NCBI GenBank assembly: GCA_027063785.1
Contig: JAMORC010000021.1
Location: 1 to 38,404 of the forward strand
Direction of reading: 5' to 3'
DNA from: Desulfurobacteriaceae bacterium
GTDB lineage: Bacteria; Aquificota; Aquificia; Desulfurobacteriales; Desulfurobacteriaceae
Length of the DNA stretch: 38,404 nt
Below are positions 33,586 to 38,404 of this stretch, piece by piece (the stretch's first letter is position 1; every line of letters starts with the position of its first letter). The position numbers and the translations under genes are program-made. The notes below the pieces were generated by a model. It saw only the letters and a list, made by a program, of their open reading frames with translations. It ran no database searches and was not told the DNA's origin.

Positions 33586-34056
33586 TTACTCGCCGAAGAG
33601 GTCTTTAATAAACCTTTCCCATTGCTCTTGGCACTCGTCCCCTTCGCAGTCGTCAAGGGGGATTACGGAGGCTTTTTCTATGACTTCCTTTTCGACGAAG
33701 ATTGGAGCATTAGCCCTCACTGCGAGGTTTATGGCATCGCTCGGGCGGGAATCTATTCTCAGCACTTCGCCGTCCGGCCTTTTTACTTCAATAACTGCGA
33801 AGTAAATTCCCTTGTCAAAGTCATTGATAACCACCCTTTCAATTTCCCCGCCGAAAGCGGACAACATCTCCCTGATAAGGTCATAGGGAAATGGTCTTGG
33901 GGGAACTGCGCCCAGAAGTTCTGTTTCTAACAGTTCTGCCTCCCAGTGGCCGACCCATATCGGAACTGCAAACCTTTCCTTTTCGTTACCCAGAATTATT
34001 ATCGGCAGGCCGCTGAACCTGTCCTGGGCAATCCCGATTACAGAAACCTCAACCAT
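33586..34056 (-). CDS. bifunctional nuclease (BFN, DUF151) domain protein
   Basis: 156 residues of the DUF151/BFN family, reported in some organisms to have DNase and RNase activity and seen widely in thermophiles. Visible marks are GHWEAELLE, PFPYDLIREMLSAFG, and IDSRPSDAINLAVRANAPIFV with the conserved RPSDA. It ends in an acidic tail. ATG with AAAGGAGAA upstream, 20 bases after miaB (measured stop to start across the gap on the minus strand). Substrate unknown. Confidence 0.9.
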   Translation of the reverse strand: MVEVSVIGIAQDRFSGLPIIILGNEKERFAVPIWVGHWEAELLETELLGAVPPRPFPYDLIREMLSAFGGEIERVVINDFDKGIYFAVIEVKRPDGEVLRIDSRPSDAINLAVRANAPIFVEKEVIEKASVIPLDDCEGDECQEQWERFIKDLFGE

Positions 34057-34076
34057 GGCCGTTCTCCTTTAAAAAG

Positions 34077-35399
34077 TTAGTTTTTAGTTTCCGCCGTAAC
34101 AGGTTTGCCTTTTAGGAAGAAGGGAGTGGCATCCGTAATTTTTACCTTTACCGTGCTCCCGATTAGCTCATCTCCGCCCTCTACTGCAACGGGCTTGTTG
34201 TCAAGGGTTCTGCCGTAAAGTTCGGTTCCTTTCGGGCTGAAGCCTTCAATTAAGACTTTCTCTACTTTTCCTATTCTTTGTTTGTTTTTCTCAAGGGCTT
34301 GTTTTTTTATCAGCTCCTGTAGCTCCTTTAGTCTCCTGTTTTTTACTTCCTTCGGAACGTTATCCGGGAAGGTTGCTGCTTTTGTAAAAGGGCGGGGAGA
34401 GTACTCAAAGACAAAGCCCTGGTCAAAGACGCACTCCTCAACGAGGGATAGAGTCTCCTCAAAATCCCTTTCTGTTTCACCCGGAAAACCTACGATGAAA
34501 TCTCCGGACAGGGCGACTTCAGGAACGATTTCCTTTAGCATTCTTACCTTCTCTATGTACTCTTCTCTTGTATAGCCTCTGTTCATTTTCTCAAGAATCC
34601 TGTTTGAGCCGCTCTGAGGAGGAAGGTGAACGTAGGGGCAGACTTTCGGAATGTTTCTGATAGCCTTTGCAATTTCTTCGCTAAATCCCGCCGGATGGGA
34701 AGTTGTGAACCTGATTCTCTCTATTCCCGGAACTTCGGAGACCATGTAGAGGAGATCTGCCAGGTTAGTTTCCCCGTAGCTGTAGAAGTCAACGTTCTGT
34801 CCGAGGAGGTGAATCTCCTTGACTCCCCTATCGGCCAGCCTTTTTACTTCTTCAAGAACCAGCTCCGGTGGGACGCTCCTTTCCCTTCCTCTGGTAAAGG
34901 GAACAATGCAGTAGGTGCAGAACCTGTTGCATCCTCTCTGAACTGTAACGTAGGCAATGTAAGGGTTTTCAAGGTAACTGTCTATCAGGGGAATCTTCTC
35001 TTCCTCGGGTATTCTTGAGCTGAGTACTTCTACGACTTTTCCTTCTTCTTTTACTCTCTCGAGGAGCTGAGGAAGTTTGACGAAGTTGAATGTTCCGAAT
35101 ACGAGATCGACGTGGGAGAACCTCATAATTTGTTCCTTTTCTTTTTGAGGAACGCAGCCTGCGACGGCAACGAGGAGATCTGGCTTTCTTCTTTTAAGTT
35201 TCTTTAGGTTTCCTATAAAGGAATAGGCCTTATTGTCGGGCTTTGCTCTGACGGAACAGGTATTAACAATGACAATATCGGCTTCTTCCGGTTCTTCGGC
35301 CTTCTCGTAACCCAACTCTTTCAGAAGGCCGGCCATTTTCTCCGAATCGTTTACGTTCATCTGGCAGCCGAAGGTCTTTATGTAAAACTTCTTAGCCAT
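34077..35399 (-). CDS. miaB: tRNA-2-methylthio-N6-dimethylallyladenosine synthase MiaB
   Basis: Radical-SAM methylthiotransferase acting on A37 of tRNA. The 440 residues have the UPF0004 domain with its cysteines (FGCQMNVNDSE, NTCSVR, VAGCVPQ), the radical-SAM motif RGCNRFCTYC, and a C-terminal TRAM domain. The sequence FGCQMN and NTCSVR identify MiaB, distinct from the RimO at 14977-16296. It appears to start the leftward transcript toward mnmC2, all tRNA or RNA functions. Confidence 0.95.
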   Translation of the reverse strand: MAKKFYIKTFGCQMNVNDSEKMAGLLKELGYEKAEEPEEADIVIVNTCSVRAKPDNKAYSFIGNLKKLKRRKPDLLVAVAGCVPQKEKEQIMRFSHVDLVFGTFNFVKLPQLLERVKEEGKVVEVLSSRIPEEEKIPLIDSYLENPYIAYVTVQRGCNRFCTYCIVPFTRGRERSVPPELVLEEVKRLADRGVKEIHLLGQNVDFYSYGETNLADLLYMVSEVPGIERIRFTTSHPAGFSEEIAKAIRNIPKVCPYVHLPPQSGSNRILEKMNRGYTREEYIEKVRMLKEIVPEVALSGDFIVGFPGETERDFEETLSLVEECVFDQGFVFEYSPRPFTKAATFPDNVPKEVKNRRLKELQELIKKQALEKNKQRIGKVEKVLIEGFSPKGTELYGRTLDNKPVAVEGGDELIGSTVKVKITDATPFFLKGKPVTAETKN

Positions 35400-35436
35400 T
35401 CCCTTCCTGCGATTCAGTTTCCTCTTAATATAGGTT

Positions 35437-36162
35437 TTACCGGCAGGGGTCGGGTATTGTTATCCCTTCCGGATAGACCATTATTTCAACCCTTCTGTTG
35501 AGTGATTTCCCTTCGGGAGTATTGTTCGGAGCAATTGGTTTTTTAGGTCCGCAACCGAAAACGACAATCCTTGTTGGGTTAACGCCGTTCAGTATAAGCT
35601 CGTTTCTAACGGCTTCAGCCCTTTTTTCGGAGAGGGATATGTTGTAGTCGAAGGATCCCGTACTGTCGGTGTATCCTGCAACGACAATGACGGTATTCGG
35701 GTTCTCCTTTAGAGTTCTCGCTATTCTTCTTATAATGTCCTTCGCTTCCGGTTTTAACTTGTAGCTGTTGAAGTCGAAGAGGACGGAATCCTTTAATACA
35801 ACCTTTACCTTGTTGGGTTCTTTAACAACGGCAACAGGTTTTGATTTGGAGATCGGCGGTTCTGAAGGGTTAACTTCCGGGTTTGTATTGTCGACCGGTT
35901 CTACTCCAAGGTTCTTCCCGAGGGAGTTGGCCTGCTGGTCAAGGATGTACCCTATGGCTCCTCCGATGGCGGCTCCTATTGCTGCTCCCAAGAGAACTCT
36001 CTTTCCTTTATTGGAGTGTTTGGGGCCGGTTGCGGCTCCCAGTGCTCCTCCGACTACTGATCCTATTGCAGCTCCTGTTACCGTTTTGTTTGTACTGCCC
36101 TGCTGGGTTGCACATCCTGTGAAAACTAAGGATATGGTCAGGAGTGATAAAATTCTTTTCAT
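35437..36162 (-). CDS. OmpA-family lipoprotein with glycine-zipper domain
   Basis: 241 residues. A lipoprotein signal ends at FTGC (lipid on C17). Then comes a glycine-zipper membrane-associated segment (about 28-75, GAAIGSVVGGALGAATG and GAAIGAAIGGAIGYILD), a proline/lysine linker, and an OmpA peptidoglycan-binding domain (about 118-235, LFDFNSYKLKPEAKDIIR, GYTDSTGSFDYNISLSEKRA, NRRVEI). It anchors the outer membrane to the cell wall, a Pal/YiaD-like role. AGGAGG before the ATG. Divergent from proA. Confidence 0.92.
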   Translation of the reverse strand: MKRILSLLTISLVFTGCATQQGSTNKTVTGAAIGSVVGGALGAATGPKHSNKGKRVLLGAAIGAAIGGAIGYILDQQANSLGKNLGVEPVDNTNPEVNPSEPPISKSKPVAVVKEPNKVKVVLKDSVLFDFNSYKLKPEAKDIIRRIARTLKENPNTVIVVAGYTDSTGSFDYNISLSEKRAEAVRNELILNGVNPTRIVVFGCGPKKPIAPNNTPEGKSLNRRVEIMVYPEGITIPDPCR

Positions 36163-36216
36163 AACCTAACCTCCTATATGTGATCCTATTTCAATTTAAT
36201 CCTAAAGGGGGAAGCT

Positions 36217-37470
36217 ATGGCTTTTGACGTTGAAAGAGTTGCAAAAATTGCAAAAGAAGTGAGTTATAAGCTACTCGGTATTTCGACTGAGGTTAAGGAC
36301 AGGACGCTTTTAAGGGCAGCGGAGCTGATAGAGGAGAAGAGAGACTTGATAGAGGCGGAGAACAGGAAGGATTTAATAGCAGGTGAGGAAAAAGGGCTTT
36401 CGAAAGCCATGCTTGATAGGCTCCTTTTGAACGAAAAAAGGATAAAAGGGATGGCTCAGGTTCTGAGAGATGTGGCATCGCTGAGCGATCCTGTTGGAGA
36501 AGTCGTAAAGATGTGGACTAGACCCAATGGGTTGAGAATAGGGAAGATGAGGGTTCCTCTGGGCGTCGTTGCAATAATCTATGAGTCGAGGCCCAACGTA
36601 ACCGTTGAAGCCGGTTCCCTGTGTATAAAAAGTTCAAATGCCGTAATTTTGAAGGGGGGATCTGAAGCGATTAATTCTAATAGAGTTCTGGTCAACATCC
36701 TTAAGGAGGCCGCTACTTCTGAGGGTTTTCCCGAAGAAGCTATCCAGTTCATTGATACGACGGAAAGGAAGGCAGTAAAGGAGCTTCTCCTCCTGGATCA
36801 GTACGTAGATGTCGTAATTCCCCGCGGGGGAGAAGGATTAATCCGTTTCGTTGCGGAAAACGCAAGGATGCCCGTTATAAAGCACTATAAGGGAGTTTGC
36901 CACGTTTTTGTTGATAAGTTTGCAGACCTCGAAAAGGCTTGGAATATCTGCTTCAACGCAAAGGTTCAGAGGCCGGGTGTCTGCAACGCAATGGAGACCA
37001 TGCTCGTTCACGCCGAGATTGCTGATGCTTTTATGCCGACCATGATTGAGCTTTTCAAGAAGGCAAAGGTAGAGCTGAGGGGTGATGATAGGACGCGGAG
37101 TTACGATCCCGACTACGTGAAGCCTGCAACCGAAGAGGACTGGTATGCCGAGTACTTGGATTTGATCCTTGCCGTAAGAATTGTTGATTCTTTAGAAGAA
37201 GCGATAGACCATATTAATACTTACGGCTCTCACCATAGTGATGCTATTGTTACGGAGAACTACACTAATGCTATGAAGTTCCTGAATCTCGTTGATTCGG
37301 CTGCCGTTTACGTTAATGCTTCGACAAGGTTTACTGACGGGAACGTCTTCGGGCTGGGTGCAGAGATGGGAATTTCTACGGATAAGGTACACGTTAGGGG
37401 GCCTATGGGCCTCGAGGATCTAACGATTCCGAAGTACATAATCTTCGGCAATGGCCAGATAAGGGAGTAA
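36217..37470 (+). CDS. proA: gamma-glutamyl phosphate reductase
   Basis: NADPH-dependent reduction of glutamyl-5-phosphate to the semialdehyde, in proline synthesis. The 417 residues show YESRPNVTVEAGSLCIKSSN, ILKGGSEAINSN and the catalytic cysteine C256 in VQRPGVCNAMETM, ending with GPMGLEDLTIPKYI. AAGGGGG precedes the ATG. proB is not in the window. Confidence 0.96.
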   Translation: MAFDVERVAKIAKEVSYKLLGISTEVKDRTLLRAAELIEEKRDLIEAENRKDLIAGEEKGLSKAMLDRLLLNEKRIKGMAQVLRDVASLSDPVGEVVKMWTRPNGLRIGKMRVPLGVVAIIYESRPNVTVEAGSLCIKSSNAVILKGGSEAINSNRVLVNILKEAATSEGFPEEAIQFIDTTERKAVKELLLLDQYVDVVIPRGGEGLIRFVAENARMPVIKHYKGVCHVFVDKFADLEKAWNICFNAKVQRPGVCNAMETMLVHAEIADAFMPTMIELFKKAKVELRGDDRTRSYDPDYVKPATEEDWYAEYLDLILAVRIVDSLEEAIDHINTYGSHHSDAIVTENYTNAMKFLNLVDSAAVYVNASTRFTDGNVFGLGAEMGISTDKVHVRGPMGLEDLTIPKYIIFGNGQIRE

Positions 37471-37472
37471 GG

Positions 37473-37598
37473 GTGATAAACAGGCCGGAGCTTGGGACGT
37501 TCTTTTTCTGGTTCTTCTTTACCGTAACGGTTCTCTGGACACTTGTAGCACTTGTTGTGAAGGTCTTTAAGCTTGTGAGGAAAAGCAGAGTGCCCTAA
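37473..37598 (+). CDS. 41-residue single-pass membrane protein
   Basis: GTG start two bases after the proA stop, with AAGGGA six bases upstream. The peptide (start MINRPELGTFFFWFFFTVTV, then one long hydrophobic run and a basic tail KLVRKSRVP) is a plausible membrane miniprotein with its C-terminus inside. Its stop codon lies in the loop of a terminator hairpin. No family recognised, and short hydrophobic ORFs can arise by chance, but site spacing and topology argue for a real gene. Confidence 0.55.
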   Translation: MINRPELGTFFFWFFFTVTVLWTLVALVVKVFKLVRKSRVP

Positions 37599-37613
37599 GG
37601 GGCACTCCTTTAT
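37588..37613 (+). terminator. terminator overlapping the end of the 41-residue gene
   Basis: GAGTGCCC (37588-37595), loop TAAG, GGGCACTC (37600-37607), then CTTTAT. The TAA stop codon (37596-37598) is in the loop. The T-tract is short. It would end the proA transcript before the mobile element. Confidence 0.6.
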
Positions 37614-37623
37614 AGAAAAACGA

Positions 37624-37678
37624 CGGGCTAAAACCCCGTTTTTCAAAGCGGGGATACAGCCCGATACCCCGAAGGGGT
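37624..37678. other. folded element upstream of tnpB (candidate IS end or structured RNA)
   Basis: Outer stem CGGGCT (37624-37629) / AGCCCG (37658-37663), a 4x4 internal loop (AAAA/ATAC), and inner stem CCCCG (37634-37638) / CGGGG (37649-37653). Two bases later comes a second hairpin, ACCCC-GAA-GGGGT (37666-37678). On the minus strand the structure is followed by TTTTT. It looks like an IS200/IS605-type end. omega RNAs normally arise at the 3' end of tnpB, so its 5' place is notable. Confidence 0.55.
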
Positions 37679-37718
37679 GTTGACTTTGAATTAGTGATAA
37701 CTTACCTTGAGTGGTGGG

Positions 37719-38404
37719 ATGAAAGTAAAAAGAGCGATAGTCTTTGAACTAAAGCACTTGAGTATAGAACAGCAAACAATACTCGGATACCTCACCTACC
37801 ACGCTGGAAGACTCTGGAATCAAGCCAACTACCTCGTAAAGAACAAATTAGTAAGACCTTACATATTTGACCTATATAACAAGCTCAAAGATACCTCCTT
37901 ACACTTACGTTCTTTACAGTCTCGCTCTGCTCAGATAGTCCTTGACGAACTGTCAAGAGGATGGAAGAACTTTTTCAAATTTTTAGAAAGTCCTGAAAAA
38001 TTCAAAAAGAAGGGAATAGAAACCGTCAAACCGCCGAGTTACGTAAATCCCGAAACACCTCACAGAGTAGTAACGTGGGACAAAACAGGATTCAAGGTTG
38101 AAGGAAGTAGGATAAGACTTTCACTTTCAAAGAGCTTAAAAGAGCATTTACTCAAGAAATTTAGATTTTCTCCTGAATACCTGTGGATAGAGACGGGGTA
38201 TAAGGACTTAGAAAACCTTGAAGTTCTTAATGTTCAAGTAGTTCCGTATAAGTCCTACGGTTACGTAAGCTTTAAGGTGGTGGTAGTGTATGAAAAAGAA
38301 GTTCCAAAAGTTGAAGCCGAAGGAGATAAGGTATTAGCGATAGACTACGGAATTTCAAACTTTGCAACCTGCGTGGTAGAAGGGAATCCAGTTTCCTACA
38401 TCAT
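37719..38404 (+). CDS. tnpB: TnpB-family RNA-guided endonuclease (partial, 3' end beyond window)
   Basis: An open frame from the ATG at 37719 runs to the window edge for 228 residues without a stop. The N-terminus MKVKRAIVFELKHLSIEQQ and RLWNQANYLV follow the usual TnpB helical start. LAIDYGISNFATCV near the end is the first RuvC motif with catalytic D209. TnpB proteins are transposon-encoded nucleases guided by an omega RNA, ancestors of Cas12. The codon use is more AT-rich than that of neighbours, fitting horizontal origin. The Shine-Dalgarno is weak (GGTGGG). The remaining catalytic residues (RuvC II and III, zinc ribbon) are off the window, so integrity is unknown. Confidence 0.88.
   Translation, partial: MKVKRAIVFELKHLSIEQQTILGYLTYHAGRLWNQANYLVKNKLVRPYIFDLYNKLKDTSLHLRSLQSRSAQIVLDELSRGWKNFFKFLESPEKFKKKGIETVKPPSYVNPETPHRVVTWDKTGFKVEGSRIRLSLSKSLKEHLLKKFRFSPEYLWIETGYKDLENLEVLNVQVVPYKSYGYVSFKVVVVYEKEVPKVEAEGDKVLAIDYGISNFATCVVEGNPVSYI

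Larger units (their letters stand above)
37624..38404 (+). mobile_element. IS200/IS605-family element with tnpB (left part only)
   Basis: The folded end and the tnpB gene together look like the left part of an IS605/IS1341-type element. No tnpA (Y1 transposase) is present between them, so it would be a tnpB-only element moved in trans. The left boundary is not determined; bases 37608-37623 between the terminator and the first stem are candidates. The right end lies beyond the window. Confidence 0.5.

Overview
The window (38,404 bases) reads as chromosome of a strictly anaerobic or microaerophilic thermophilic bacterium. I infer Aquificota, most likely Desulfurobacteriaceae. The signs are a stand-alone MnmC2-type methyltransferase, an F0 cluster (two small assembly proteins, a, c) apart from the F1 genes, an ATP-synthase c subunit with a cleavable signal peptide, a homoaconitase-like LeuC, pyruvate phosphate dikinase, an oxygen-binding diiron protein and a TnpB element. 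This is judged from protein character, not a database search. Coding density is very high, with many 1-25 base overlaps and frequent GTG and TTG starts. No rRNA, tRNA or CRISPR array was seen, and no gene-free stretch exceeds about 180 bases.

Layout. 1-5788 (mostly +): start of a leftward unknown gene, a divergent control region with two near-palindromes, then a run of a CDP-alcohol phosphatidyltransferase, mltG, a twin ATP-cone/2-phosphoglycerate kinase, crcB, trmFO and a secreted LysM protein. 5782-7624 (-): pgk and nadD, with pgk convergent to and overlapping the LysM gene. 7682-10961 (+): leuC-like dehydratase, DUF309 protein, small membrane protein, LysR regulator. 11022-18049 (-): one compact operon queC, selD, rimO, aspartate-semialdehyde sulfurtransferase (HcyBio), ODP, cytoplasmic MCP-like protein, 89-residue unknown, MTA phosphorylase, tiny ORF. 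18231-24132 (+): glyQ, glyS, ppdK, small unknown. 24138-24326 (-): FmdB-type zinc ribbon. 24408-30032 (+): Tat-exported ferritin-like protein, HD-GYP sensor, pheA, PsiE-like protein, hisB, hemL. 30116-31740 (+): atpZ/atpI-like, atpB, atpE. 31787-36162 (-): membrane protein, BCAM0308-like zinc protein, mnmC2, bifunctional nuclease, miaB, OmpA-type lipoprotein. 36217-38404 (+): proA, a 41-residue membrane protein, and a TnpB gene that runs off the end behind a folded DNA/RNA element.

Most striking: selD is a selenoprotein gene. Its frame is broken by an in-frame TGA (17292-17294) exactly at the catalytic Cys/Sec position, and a bacterial SECIS-like hairpin with a GGUC loop follows. ORF callers would start the gene about 280 bases too late. 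The organism should therefore carry selA, selB and selC elsewhere. The same operon joins sulfur, selenium and methionine functions (SelD, RimO, HcyBio, MTAP) to a likely oxygen or redox sensing pair, ODP plus a soluble chemoreceptor-like signalling domain. Other points are an exported diiron ferritin-like protein overlapping a c-di-GMP-type HD-GYP sensor gene, several strong inverted repeats at convergent gene ends, and a terminator hairpin whose 3' arm carries the best ribosome-binding sequence of the first atp gene.
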